From Rhodospirillales bacterium (lineage in GTDB: Bacteria; Pseudomonadota; Alphaproteobacteria; Rhodospirillales; Magnetospirillaceae), in the NCBI GenBank assembly GCA_014380005.1, contig JACMKT010000202.1, positions 1-36,220 of the forward strand: DNA of 36,220 nucleotides, read 5' to 3'. The notes beneath the pieces are model-generated. The model was not told where the DNA came from, made no database searches, and was given only the letters and a program-made list of their open reading frames with translations. The translations under genes were made by a program, and so were the position numbers. Positions 20,301 to 31,637 of the stretch are shown here, piece by piece; position 1 is the stretch's first letter; the number at the start of each line of letters is the position of its first letter.

Positions 20301-23300
20301 GGCAATCGGGCTGGAAGCAGGCAAGATACTCCAGCGCCACCGGCACGAAAGCGGTGTCCGGCCTCGCGCGGGTCAGGGCCGCGCCGGCCACGTGGAAGCA
20401 GGCATCCAGCAAAGCGGGATGGATGGCGGCGGCGTCCGCCTCGATCGGTAGCGCGACGCGGGCGCGGGCACCGTCCAAGCCGGTGGCCAGGGTGGGAGTT
20501 CCCATGCCTTGGAAGGCTGGGCCGTATTCGATGCCGATGGCACGGGCGCGGGCCAGGAAGTCCTGGGCCGGTTCGGTGGTGCCGCCCGCAAATTCGGGCA
20601 CCGCGATGTGGGGGGCCGGTGTGTCCATGCCGAGCATACCCTCGGCATGGGTGTCGAAATCCGCTGTACCGCTACGGGCGCGGATTGCGAAGGAATATTG
20701 GCCTTTGCCGTCTGGTGCGATGCGTGTCTGCACCTCGACCGCTTTGGGCGAATCCAGGCGCAGCGGGCGCAGGATGCGGGCCTGCATGAGCTGAGGCATG
20801 CAGCCCAGCGTCTCGCAGCCAGCGCGAAGCGCCAGATCCAGGAAGCCGGCGCCCGGAAAGAGCACTGCGCCAAACACGCGGTGATCGGCGGTCCAGGCGG
20901 GATTAGCCGAGGACAGAAAGGCGCGGAACATGGTCGAACCGTCGGCCAAATCAATGCGCTGGCCGGGCAGGCGGCCAGCAGGCTCGGCCCCCGGCATGGT
21001 CGCGGCAAAGGCGGGCAACCAGTGATGCCGGCGCTGGAACGGGTAGGTGGGCAGCATCACCCGCTTGGGGGTGCGTCCGCCGAACAGCGCGCAAGCTTCG
21101 GGGCTGCCACCCTTGCCGACCCATGTGGCGAGGGTGGACAGCATGGACAGCCGCTCACCCATGCCGGTCTTGAGAGTGGGCAAGAGGGTGGGTGTGGCAT
21201 CGCCCAGAGTGTCCGCGACGGCGGAGGTCAGCACCGGTCGCGCGCCCACCTCGATCCACACCGGATGCCCCATGCCGGCCAGATTGCGCACACAATCGGC
21301 GAATTGGACCGGTTGGCGCATCTGCCGGGCCCAGTATTCGGGATCACAAAGTTCGGTCGTTGCTGTTCGACCGGTCAGGTTCGAAATCACCGGTATTTCC
21401 GGCGCGCGCAATTGCATCCCGCGCAGGAAAGCGGCCAGCGACCGGGATGCCGGCTCCATCATGGCGGTGTGGAAGGCGTGTGAAACCGGCAAGTCGGCAA
21501 GGCGCACATTCTGAGCGCGCAATTTATCCCGCGCCACGGCCAGCGCCGTGATGGGACCTGCGATGGTTACCGAACGCGGCCCGTTCAGGGCAGCGATTTC
21601 CAGGCCGGGGATCGCGGCGATAACGTCTTTGACGGTGGCGGCGTCGGCGAGCACCGCCATCATGCCGCCTTGTCCTGGACAATTGGCCATGAAGCCGGCG
21701 CGGGCGGCGACAAGACGGATGCCGTCCTCCACGTCGAACATCCCCGCCACCGACGCGGCCACGTATTCACCCAGGCTGTGCCCCATTACGGTCGCCGGCT
21801 GAATGCCCCAACTGCGCCACAGGGCCGCCAGCGCCACCCCAAGCGCAAACAAGGCCGGTTGCGCTTGCCGTGTGTCGCCCATCAGATCGGGTGCGCCCGG
21901 CGGAGCCATAAACACATCGTTGACCAGGGAAATGCCGGAAGCAGCCTTTAATGCCGTATCCGCGCGGTCGATCACCGCGCGAAAGACCGGTTCCTCGGCA
22001 TAAAGCTGGCGGCCCATGCCGGGAAGGTGCGAGCCCTGGCCGGTGAACAGAAACACCGTGCTTGGGTTATCGCCAGTCTTTACCGCACTGTCGCGGCCTT
22101 CGCGGTCCAGGGCATCGGCTGCGGCCAGGGCATCCTCGGCGGCGACCGCCAGCCGGAAGGGGCCGAGAGTGCGCCCGGTAAGCGCGGTCCAAGCGCAGTC
22201 GGCCCATTGCGTCTTATGAGTGCGCAAATGTGCGGCATGGTTTGCCGCCGCTTCGGCGAGCGCCGCTTCGTTGGCGGCGGAAACAACATAAAGCTCGGCG
22301 CTGGCTGCGGGGGTGGGCGGAGCGGCGACCGCTCGGGGCGCCTCGACCACCACATGGGCGTTCGAGCCGCTGACCCCGAACGAACTGACGCCGCCCATGA
22401 CCCGGCCGCTGGGTCCCGGTTGCAGGGTCACCGGCTTGGCGGCGGGAACCAAGTTCCGGCCCCAGTTGATATGCGGGTTGGACTTTTGGAAATGCAGGTT
22501 GGCGGGCAGGCGCCCGGCACGGACGGTCAACACCAGTTTGATCAGGCCGGCGATACCGGCCGCTGCTTCCAGATGGCCGATGGAACTTTTGACCGCGCCC
22601 AGGGGAAGCGGGCGGTCGCGGCCGTCGAAAACGTCGAGTAGCGCGTCCACTTCGACCGGGTCGCCCAGAGCGGTGCCGGTGCCGTGGGTTTCGATGCAGG
22701 CCAGGTCTGAAGGTTGCAGACCTGCATCGGCGAGGGCGGCGCGCAATACCTCGCGCTGGGCCTCTCCGTTGGGGGCGAACATGCCGTTGGAGCGGCCGTC
22801 ATGGTTCACGGCCGCGCCTCGGATCACCGCCTGAACCGCGTCGCCGTCACGCTCGGCATCGGCCAAGCGCTTAAGCACGACGACGCCGCAGCCTTCCGAA
22901 CGCACGTAACCGTCGGCATCCGCGTCAAAGGTGCGGCAGCGTCCCGTTGGGCTCAGCGCTCCCAGCCGCGACAGCGCCACCTGGATGTCAGGGGTCAGGA
23001 TCAGATTGATACCGGCGACGATCGCCATGTCTGCGGCGCCCGAGCGCAAATCGGCCACCGCTTCGCACACCGCCACCAACGACGACGAACAGGCGGTGTC
23101 GATGACGCTGGCCGGGCCTTTCAGATCGAAGAAATAGCTGACGGCGCCGGCGGCGGTGGCAAGGATGTTGCCGGTGAAGTCGTATGCCTGGATCGCCGCC
23201 AGATCGTGACCGCGCAGGCGAAGCTGGCCATAATCGTTGTTGGATAGGCCCACATAAAGTCCGGTTTTGCTTCCGGCCAAGCTGGCGGAGTCGATGCCGG

Positions 23301-23711
23301 CGCGCTCCAGCGCTTCGTGGCTCAGTTCCAGCAGCAGACGGTGCTGGGGGTCCAGGCAATCAGCCTCGCGCGGGGTAAAGCCGAAAAAGGCGCTGTCGAA
23401 GCTGGCAACCTCATCCAGGAACCCGCCCGCCACGCTGGTGATCGAGCCGGGCCCGGTGCCTAGCAGGCTGCGCGCGTCAAAGCGCGAGGCGGGTATTTCG
23501 CCCACCCCGTCGCGCCCGGCTTCCAACAATTCGGCGAATGCCTCCAAGGAGGGGGCGCCGGGGAAGCGGCATGCCGCGCCCAGAATGGCGATGGGCTCGC
23601 CGGGACCCTGTTGCGCGGCCGTGCCGCGCTCGGCTTCCAGTCGTCGGATGATGGCGATGGCCCGCCGCAGCTTGTCCTCAAGCCGAGCAATATTCTGGTC
23701 TTGAATCGCCA

Positions 23712-23712
<1 letters not shown>
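17335..23712 (-). CDS. PKS-2: KS-AT-DH-CMT-KR-ACP
   Basis: This is a 2125-residue type I polyketide synthase module. The N-terminus is a coiled-coil docking-like helix (about 5-30). KS about 45-470 (VIDTACSSS, EThGTGT-type and SSIGHLEA motifs). AT from 554 to about 880 with GHSLGE (Ser646) and HAFH, the malonyl-CoA signature. DH has His944 in HxxxGxxxxP and Asp1103 in HPALLDA. A C-methyltransferase lies around 1260-1590, with VLEVGAGTG near 1400. KR about 1600-1920 has GAFGGLG, but the catalytic Tyr position is His1881 (NHAAAS). The ACP has Ser2047 (LDSL). No enoylreductase is seen. Predicted product is an alpha-methyl unit, with an enoyl group if the KR works. The start shares one base with the PKS-1 stop (TGATG). 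Confidence 0.95.
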
Positions 23713-26075
<2,363 letters not shown>

Positions 26076-26079
26076 GGAT

Positions 26080-26877
26080 TCAGCTTTCCCGCCGTGACGC
26101 CAGCGCAGCCATCAGCGTCTCGCGCATTACGGTGGCGTGGCGGTAGATGAAGAAATGACCGCCCGGCATGGAGGTCAGAGTCAGTGGGTGGGCCGTTTCG
26201 CGCTGCCAGGCATCGGCTTCGTCGGCGGTGACTTCATCTTCGTCGCCGACGATCACGGTGATGGGAACCGGCAAAGGCGGTTCGGCACCATAGCGATAGT
26301 TTTCCACTGCGGAAAAATCGGCGCGGATCAGGGGCTCGAAGAAGTCGAACATCTCGTCATTGTCCAGGATCTCGCCCGGCGAACCGCCCAGCCGGCGCAA
26401 TTCTTCGCGCAATCCTTCCCGCGAAAGCTTGGCGCGGGCGCGGGCCACGAAGCGCGAGGGACCACGCATTCCCGACACGACGATGGCGCGGGGCAGGGGA
26501 AACAACAGCGCACGGGCGCGCCGGACCACTGCCAGGGCAAGCAGCGCCCCCATGCTGTGTCCGTACAGCACATCGCAATTGCGCATCTTGGGCGCGATCT
26601 GGCGAAAGGCGTCGGCAGCCAAAGCATCAAGATCGGTCAGCAGCGGCTCTGCCATTCGCTCACCGTGACCGGGAAGACAGATTTGCTGGAACCGGGCGCG
26701 ATCGGGATGGCCCCGTAGCGGAAGCAATGCGCCGTAGCCGTTCCCTGAATCCCCCGCGAAAGGCAGCATGAATACCTGCCCGGCGCCTACGGGGTTTCGT
26801 GGTGTGCTCGTGGCCGGACTGACTGTCTTAGAACAAATTAAGGATGAAATCTCGCTGTCCCCCCAACGATTCCCCAA
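26080..26877 (-). CDS. Type II thioesterase
   Basis: This alpha/beta-hydrolase is of the GrsT/SrfAD type. It removes wrong or stalled acyl groups from carrier proteins. The nucleophile is Ser108 in GHSMGA, an LPFAG strand-loop lies near residue 37, and VGDEDEVT and GGHFF supply the Asp and His. It is 265 residues long from a TTG at 26877. That is the only upstream start, because an in-frame TAA lies just before it. No good ribosome site precedes it. The first in-frame ATG, at 26769, would cut the first beta strand. The true start is therefore uncertain. It lies 4 bp before PKS-1 and is the first gene of the megasynthase operon. Confidence 0.9.
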   Translation of the reverse strand: MGNRWGDSEISSLICSKTVSPATSTPRNPVGAGQVFMLPFAGDSGNGYGALLPLRGHPDRARFQQICLPGHGERMAEPLLTDLDALAADAFRQIAPKMRNCDVLYGHSMGALLALAVVRRARALLFPLPRAIVVSGMRGPSRFVARARAKLSREGLREELRRLGGSPGEILDNDEMFDFFEPLIRADFSAVENYRYGAEPPLPVPITVIVGDEDEVTADEADAWQRETAHPLTLTSMPGGHFFIYRHATVMRETLMAALASRRES

Positions 26878-27000
26878 CCGATCCGCAACCGCTTATGCAA
26901 CTTGCGTCCACATCAGGTGGGTTATTTAACACCCCTTAGTGCTTATGTAGGTTATAATAAACCATATCGGTTGGTAAACATCATCTGATGAGGGTAGGAA
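26878..27000. promoter_or_regulatory. Divergent promoter region, megasynthase operon versus methyltransferase
   Basis: This is an AT-rich 123-bp gap between divergent genes. On the plus strand, TATAAT lies at 26953-26958 without a convincing -35 box at normal spacing. A GCTTATG direct repeat is found at 26891 and 26941, exactly 50 bp apart. Short inverted repeats include CCAC-N5-GTGG (near 26909-26921) and CATCA-TC-TGATG (near 26979-26990). AGGG and GGA just upstream of 27001 form the methyltransferase ribosome site. The minus-strand promoter for the PKS/NRPS operon must be here or just inside the thioesterase leader. The regulator is unknown. Confidence 0.55.
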
Positions 27001-27735
27001 ATGTCGAATGGTGAGTTTGTCGAACGCTATGATCAGGTGATCCTGCATCCCCTAACGCGGGAACAATATGGCAATTCGGGGTTCTACAATGTCGGCCGGT
27101 GGTCGGCGTCTACTCCGTCGGCCGCGACCGCCTGCACCGCCTTGGTTGCGGATCATATCGAGCGTGCCGAGTTGGATGCGCCGGGCCTTGACGTGGTGGA
27201 TGTTGGCTGCGGTCTGGGCGATACCACCGCGCAGATTGCCGCCGCCTGCCGTCCCGACGCTAAAATTGTGGGCGTGAACATCTCGCAGGCGCAGGTCGCC
27301 GAAGCGCAGGGCCGCCATCCCGGTCTGAATTTCCGTGTGATGGACGCCACCAAATTGGAATTTGACGCGGCATCGGTTGATCGCATCCTTTCCGTCGAGG
27401 CGGTGTTCCACTTTGACCCGCGCACAGCCTTTCTGGATGCGGCCTGTCGGGTGTTGCGCCCCGGTGGCCGAATGGTGATCACCGACGTGCTGTTCACGGC
27501 TGATAGCACGCCGTGGGAATGGTGGGTGCCTGATGTCAACCGCAGCGTCACCCTGGATGGCTATGCATCGCTGTGCGCCCAAGCGGGTTTTAAAGTTGAG
27601 TCGGTGGCAGATGTGACCGCCGTAACCTGGACCCCATTTTGCGCGCATCTGCGCGACACTGGCCGCAACGAGGCGGCCGATCGCATTGAAAAATGGGTGT
27701 CCAACTACCTGTTGGCCGTCCTGACCGTACCGTAA
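27001..27735 (+). CDS. SAM-dependent methyltransferase (class I)
   Basis: This 244-residue stand-alone methyltransferase has motif I VVDVGCGLG at 65-73 and an acidic strand-2 region (VGVNISQAQV). The post-motif region reads VLRPGGRMVITDV. The N-terminal GFYNVGRW segment recalls small-molecule methyltransferases of the UbiE/EryG kind. The start ATG follows an AGGG..GGA ribosome site. It is transcribed divergently from the megasynthase operon, so a tailoring role on the product is plausible. The acceptor atom cannot be read from sequence. Confidence 0.85.
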   Translation: MSNGEFVERYDQVILHPLTREQYGNSGFYNVGRWSASTPSAATACTALVADHIERAELDAPGLDVVDVGCGLGDTTAQIAAACRPDAKIVGVNISQAQVAEAQGRHPGLNFRVMDATKLEFDAASVDRILSVEAVFHFDPRTAFLDAACRVLRPGGRMVITDVLFTADSTPWEWWVPDVNRSVTLDGYASLCAQAGFKVESVADVTAVTWTPFCAHLRDTGRNEAADRIEKWVSNYLLAVLTVP

Positions 27736-27749
27736 CGCCGTCAGGGCGT
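27735..27749. terminator. Small stem-loop between convergent genes
   Basis: ACGCC and GGCGT arms flank a 5-nt loop, exactly between the methyltransferase stop and the SPFH stop. There is no run of T on either side, so a terminator role is only possible. Confidence 0.25.
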
Positions 27750-28766
27750 CTTCGGATTAGCGGTTGCCGGCAAAGGCATCACCGGTGTGGGCGACGGCTG
27801 GTGTTGGGCAGCTTGCGGCGGAATGATTTGCGCAGGGGCGGTTTGCTGGGGCGTCAGACCCTCGCCACGGGAGTCGAAGATCAATGGCAGGCCCCCCTGA
27901 CTACCGCCGATGACGACCACTTTGGAATTGGGCGACAATGCCAGTTGCAGCGTGGCGTCGATGCCGCGCCAGCGCAGGTAGGATTCCGAAATGGTGGGGG
28001 TGACGATTTCCTGGAAGCGCTTGATGCCCAGCGCTTCGATTTCCTTGCGCTGGGTTTCCAGTTCTTCGCGACGAAGGATGTACTGGTAGCGTAGCGCCGC
28101 TTGTTCCGCGCTGAGTTTCTCCTCGATGGCCTTGACGATCTCGGGGGGCAGCTCGACAACGCGCAAACTGACCTGGGTGAGTTGCACCAGTTCCTCGTTG
28201 GCGTCGAAATTGAGTTGCTTGCTGATGATCCGGTCGTTGATCTGGCGCATGAGTTGCGCCTCGATCTCGTGATGGGCCATGTCGTAAATGTCATCGATCT
28301 TATAGCCCGCGACCATGGTCCGGATGGCCGAGGCTACGGTGGGCTCGATAATCAAATTCAGGTAATTCGGTCCAATCGACTTGTGCAGAACACCGATGGA
28401 TTCCGGGTTGACCACCACAGTGACCGTGACACTGATCTTTACGGTCAGGCCCTGCACGGTCAGGGCCGGCACCACTAAATCCACGCGCTGGGGTCGGCCA
28501 TCGTAGATGTACAGCTTATCCCACGGGAAGATCGCGGTGATGCCTTCGCTGCGGAACTTATCGGTGACCGTACCGCCCAAGAACCGAAGCCACACCACGC
28601 CAAGGGATCCCGGCGGGATCGTGTAGATGATGTTCTGCCAGAGGACCGCGATGAGTATCAGCGTAATGATGCTGAAAAAGGCGAGGTTGGTGGCCAGTTT
28701 GCTGAGTGACCGGCGTACCCGAATTTTCCAGCTTAAGGGCTGCGTTTGGTCGATTACGTCGGGCAT
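27741..28766 (-). CDS. SPFH/band-7 (prohibitin-like) membrane protein
   Basis: This is a 341-residue protein with one N-terminal membrane segment (about 27-48). A band-7 domain follows (about 50-230; YTIPPGSLGVVW, IYDGRPQRVDL). Then comes a charged, probably coiled-coil region with EEKLSAEQAALRYQYILRRE, and a Pro/Gln-rich tail from about 305. SPFH proteins organise membrane microdomains or guard membrane proteases. The start lies inside the exporter gene (13-nt overlap), so the two are translationally coupled. A role in stabilising the exporter or protecting the membrane from the product is inference. Confidence 0.88.
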   Translation of the reverse strand: MPDVIDQTQPLSWKIRVRRSLSKLATNLAFFSIITLILIAVLWQNIIYTIPPGSLGVVWLRFLGGTVTDKFRSEGITAIFPWDKLYIYDGRPQRVDLVVPALTVQGLTVKISVTVTVVVNPESIGVLHKSIGPNYLNLIIEPTVASAIRTMVAGYKIDDIYDMAHHEIEAQLMRQINDRIISKQLNFDANEELVQLTQVSLRVVELPPEIVKAIEEKLSAEQAALRYQYILRREELETQRKEIEALGIKRFQEIVTPTISESYLRWRGIDATLQLALSPNSKVVVIGGSQGGLPLIFDSRGEGLTPQQTAPAQIIPPQAAQHQPSPTPVMPLPATANPKTP

Positions 28767-30469
28767 TTTTCGGCCACGAGGGTCACTTGACCCTCCTCCA
28801 TGTGATAGCGGCGATCGGCAGCGTCGAAATAGCGGTCGTCATGGGTGATGGCGATGATCGCCTTGCCGGCCTGCTTCAACTCGGGCAGCAGCGTTTCGTA
28901 GAAATAATGACGGAATTGCGGATCCTGGTCGGCCGCCCATTCGTCGAAAACCATCACCGGGCGATCTTCGGCCAGGGTCAGCGCCATGGCGAGGCGCTTG
29001 CGCTGGCCGGTGGACAAGGCGTTGGGATTATACCCCGCCATCAAATCCCCGGGCAGCTTGGAGGCGATCTGAAAACGCTCAAGCAATTCGGTGAGAACGG
29101 GCCAGCGTTCTTCCGGAAGAGCATACGGGCGGCGGAAGACGTGGGCGTCGGCGAAGACGGTGCCGAACAGCTGACGATAGGCCTCCAACGCCTGGGGCTC
29201 GGCTGCAAGCGGCATGTCGTTCAGCATGATCCTGCCGCTCTCGGGCGGGTACAGTCCGACCATCAGCCGCATTGCAGTGGTCTTACCCGAGCCGTTCCCA
29301 CCGGTAATGAAGACCATTTCTCCCTTCGCCACATGGAGGTCGAAGGGGCCGATGGCGAAGGTGGTTTCCTTGATCGCATGGTGTTTGAATCTGGCGGCTT
29401 CGATGCGTAGCGATTGGAATTCCGGTACCGGCAATTGCGGCGGCTCTGGCTGGAGGGTTGCATCCAGCTTGATCTCGAATTCACGCAGGCTGGTGATGGC
29501 GAAGCGGGCGGTGTGGAAATGCTGGGTCGCGGAGACGATGGCACTGAGCGGGCCGATGATGAACAAAACGATGGTGACTACGCGCGCAACGTCTTCACTG
29601 CTGGTGTCGCCGCTGATAAGCGGTACCAGGAACACAACCGCGCCGCCCAGCAGGAAGGCGATGGTGTTGGAGAAAACGAAAAGGTCGGCAAACATCCCCT
29701 GGGTTATTGTCCGTTCCTTGGCTGAACGGGCCGAGTGCTTGGTCAGCTCGTCCAGCACCTCGACGCGCTTGCCGAAGTGCAGGCGCAATTCCTTGAAGCC
29801 GTCGATGATCTCACCCAGTGAGCCAAGCAAGGCGGTTTCCGCTTCGTGTGCTGCGCGCATGCGCTTCTGCATCTCTTCGCGCGACGAGAAGTACGCGTGG
29901 ATGGCAACGCCCAGCACCAGGATGCTCAAGCCAGCGGCCAGGACGGAAATGGTCGCCAGGTAGATCAGCGTAAGGATCAGCAATCCGGCGGATTGCAAGC
30001 CACCCAGAATGCCGACCACCGCTTCGGAAATGACTTCGTAATGGCGGGCCATCTTGGCCTGCAATTCCTCGTGCGGGATTTCTTCGAAATCGCGCAAATC
30101 CAGACGGACCACCTTGGCGGCCAGTCGGGTCCGCATGCGGCTTAGTGCCGCCTCGACGGCAGCGCTGGTGGATTTCAGCAGTTTGCGTTGGAGCCAGCGA
30201 TAGGCGACGATCAGGACGACGAAAGCCAACCCGCCGACCAAAGCGGATGAGCCTTCCTTGAGCCCCGAGGTCAAGGTGATCAGCACCCCGGCACCCGCAA
30301 GGCCGGCCAAGGTTGCAAGCAGTAGCACGCCCATCGGCGAGCGCAATTCCAGGAGGCCGGCGTCGCCGGATGTCAGCTTGCTAAGCCGCGGGGGCGATAG
30401 CGCGGCGATGCTGTTGAGCACCCGCTCGCCCAACGGAAGAGGGCCGCTGGCCCCGGTGCCGTCAGTCAT
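28754..30469 (-). CDS. Cyclic-peptide/siderophore ABC exporter (SyrD/PvdE type)
   Basis: This is a 571-residue fused half-transporter. The membrane part has about six hydrophobic segments between 48 and 330. The ATPase part has Walker A GGNGSGKTT (near 390), signature LSTGQRKRLA (near 486), Walker B VMVFDEWAADQDP (near 510) and the ITHDDRYF switch. DEWAADQDP with HDDRYF is typical of the cyclic peptide exporter family that secretes or flips NRPS products. The start is ATG 30469 with a weak ribosome site. It follows a 114-bp gap with a strong hairpin. It is the likely export route for the PKS/NRPS product to the periplasm. Confidence 0.92.
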   Translation of the reverse strand: MTDGTGASGPLPLGERVLNSIAALSPPRLSKLTSGDAGLLELRSPMGVLLLATLAGLAGAGVLITLTSGLKEGSSALVGGLAFVVLIVAYRWLQRKLLKSTSAAVEAALSRMRTRLAAKVVRLDLRDFEEIPHEELQAKMARHYEVISEAVVGILGGLQSAGLLILTLIYLATISVLAAGLSILVLGVAIHAYFSSREEMQKRMRAAHEAETALLGSLGEIIDGFKELRLHFGKRVEVLDELTKHSARSAKERTITQGMFADLFVFSNTIAFLLGGAVVFLVPLISGDTSSEDVARVVTIVLFIIGPLSAIVSATQHFHTARFAITSLREFEIKLDATLQPEPPQLPVPEFQSLRIEAARFKHHAIKETTFAIGPFDLHVAKGEMVFITGGNGSGKTTAMRLMVGLYPPESGRIMLNDMPLAAEPQALEAYRQLFGTVFADAHVFRRPYALPEERWPVLTELLERFQIASKLPGDLMAGYNPNALSTGQRKRLAMALTLAEDRPVMVFDEWAADQDPQFRHYFYETLLPELKQAGKAIIAITHDDRYFDAADRRYHMEEGQVTLVAEKCPT

Positions 30470-30583
30470 GTCCGGTTTGGAAACTCACAAAATGCGCCTT
30501 TGGAGCCGCGCTCAGCGCGGCTCCAGGCATCGAAAGGGAGGGCGTCAGGGATGTGGGCGTCGAATTGACGCCGAGCATCCGCA
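30470..30583 (-). promoter_or_regulatory. Leader region upstream of the exporter, containing a perfect hairpin
   Basis: At 30502-30524 there is a perfect 10-bp inverted repeat (arms GGAGCCGCGC and GCGCGGCTCC) with a 3-nt loop. It lies 33 nt before the exporter start, on the transcribed minus strand. A TTTT run follows about 9 nt after the stem. It could attenuate read-through from the upstream small genes into the exporter, or protect mRNA ends. Confidence 0.55.
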
Positions 30584-30742
30584 TCACGCCTTCCGCGCTG
30601 ATTGGGTGAACAGCAGGATCATGGCGGATATGGGCGGTGTCAGCAGCAAGCCGGCCACGAACCAGCCGGGAAAGCCGATCAACCGATTGCGGCCGAACCA
30701 ACCGACCAAAAGCGCGAACAGCAAGTAGAAAAAGACAACCAT
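30584..30742 (-). CDS. 52-residue hydrophobic membrane protein
   Basis: This short frame reads from ATG 30742 to TGA 30584. It has two hydrophobic stretches: VVFFYLLFALLVGWF at the N-terminus and WFVAGLLLTPPISAMILLF, joined by a basic GRNRLIGFPG turn. It ends in QSARKA. AGGA lies about 10 nt before the start. It begins 23 bp after the DUF697 gene on the same strand, so it is probably in the same operon. I do not recognise the family. The small double-pass shape would fit an accessory subunit or membrane-immunity peptide, but no function can be assigned. Confidence 0.75.
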   Translation of the reverse strand: MVVFFYLLFALLVGWFGRNRLIGFPGWFVAGLLLTPPISAMILLFTQSARKA

Positions 30743-30765
30743 AGCGCTATGATCCTGTGTTCTGG

Positions 30766-31266
30766 CTATGCGGCGGTCTTTGCCACCCCTTTGCCCGACA
30801 ACTTGGCGTCGTCGTATTCCTTCTTAAGCTGCTCCTTGATCGACTCCGGGTCGAAATTCGACAGCGTGCCGCCCTTTTCGAAATGGCCGATGAAGACCTT
30901 GCCGATGGCGTAGGTGCCAGCGGCGCTCAGCGCCATCATCGAGGCGGTGCCGATCAGGTAGCCGGCGCCGGGGAGCACCTTGATGCTCATGCGCATGAAG
31001 CTGTTCGCAACGCCAGCGGGAAGCAGGGTGCCAAGCATCACGGCGATGATGGAACGGGCGGCTTCGGTGCTCAGCGATTCGCCGTAAAGGCGGGATATCT
31101 TGGAGATCATGTTGGCCTGCACCGCGGCCAGGGCAGCCATGTCGACCAGCGGGATCGGAATGGCTCCGGTCGCGGCAGACCAGCCGATGCTCGAGGAAAT
31201 GATCTTGGCAGCAGCATCCAGACGGTTTTGGCCGCTGGTTTCGGGGATCTGAGCTATCTCGGTCAC
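30766..31266 (-). CDS. DUF697-family membrane-associated protein
   Basis: This is a 166-residue protein. The N-terminal half has an amphipathic AAAKIISSSIGWSAATGAIPIPLVDM region and a basic YGESLSTEAARSII stretch. Two hydrophobic Gly/Ala-rich segments follow (about 72-90 and 98-120). The GWSAATGAIPIP-type motif and the layout match DUF697 proteins (YcjF/GTPase-associated). It is the first gene of the minus-strand operon leading to the exporter. It may help partition or protect the membrane, but no function is proven for this context. Confidence 0.8.
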   Translation of the reverse strand: MTEIAQIPETSGQNRLDAAAKIISSSIGWSAATGAIPIPLVDMAALAAVQANMISKISRLYGESLSTEAARSIIAVMLGTLLPAGVANSFMRMSIKVLPGAGYLIGTASMMALSAAGTYAIGKVFIGHFEKGGTLSNFDPESIKEQLKKEYDDAKLSGKGVAKTAA

Positions 31267-31385
31267 TTCTGGCCCTCCCTGATCGACGAATCTCGCCGGC
31301 GGTAAAAAACAAAAAACAGTTGATTGTTTCTAACAGGTTTGTCACTGCTGGTAAAGGGTGCTTAACCTTAAATTGAGGAGTGACG
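31267..31385. promoter_or_regulatory. Divergent promoter region, DUF697/exporter operon versus MbtH/PPTase
   Basis: This is an AT-rich 119-bp gap. On the plus strand, TTGTCA at 31339-31344 could be a -35 box. The -10 region about 18 nt later is poor (TAACCT). GAGGAG at 31375-31380 is the MbtH ribosome site. No clear operator is seen. Confidence 0.45.
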
Positions 31386-31607
31386 ATGAATACAGCGTCG
31401 AACGGTCTGACCATGGACGGCGATCGCTTCAAAGTCATCATCAATGATGAAGAGCAGCATTGCGTGTGGCCCGAGGATTTGGACGTGCCTGTCGGGTGGC
31501 GGCAGACCGGTCCCCGGGGCGAGAAGCAGGCCTGTCTGGCCTACATTGAAGAACATTGGACCGATATGCGGCCGGCGAGTTTGCGTCAGGCCATGGAGGG
31601 CGCTTAG
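31386..31607 (+). CDS. MbtH-like protein
   Basis: This 73-residue protein shows the full MbtH pattern: N20-x-E-x-Q24, W28-P29, PVGW (35-38) and CLAYIEEHWTDMRPASL (50-66). MbtH proteins bind adenylation domains and help them fold and act. ATG 31386 is chosen over GTG 31380 because the GAGGAG ribosome site ends at 31380, 5 nt before the ATG. Its presence suggests that some of the adenylation domains in the giant NRPS need this partner. Confidence 0.95.
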   Translation: MNTASNGLTMDGDRFKVIINDEEQHCVWPEDLDVPVGWRQTGPRGEKQACLAYIEEHWTDMRPASLRQAMEGA

Positions 31608-31637
31608 GGCTGGGTAGAATCGCGGCCCCAAACCGGC

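Noticed and set aside
30462..30701. A 79-codon minus-strand frame before the exporter
   Set aside because: It runs through the perfect hairpin, has no ribosome site, and overlaps the better 52-residue membrane gene in another frame.
31380..31385. GTG start for the MbtH gene
   Set aside because: It overlaps the GAGGAG ribosome site. The ATG at 31386 has correct spacing.
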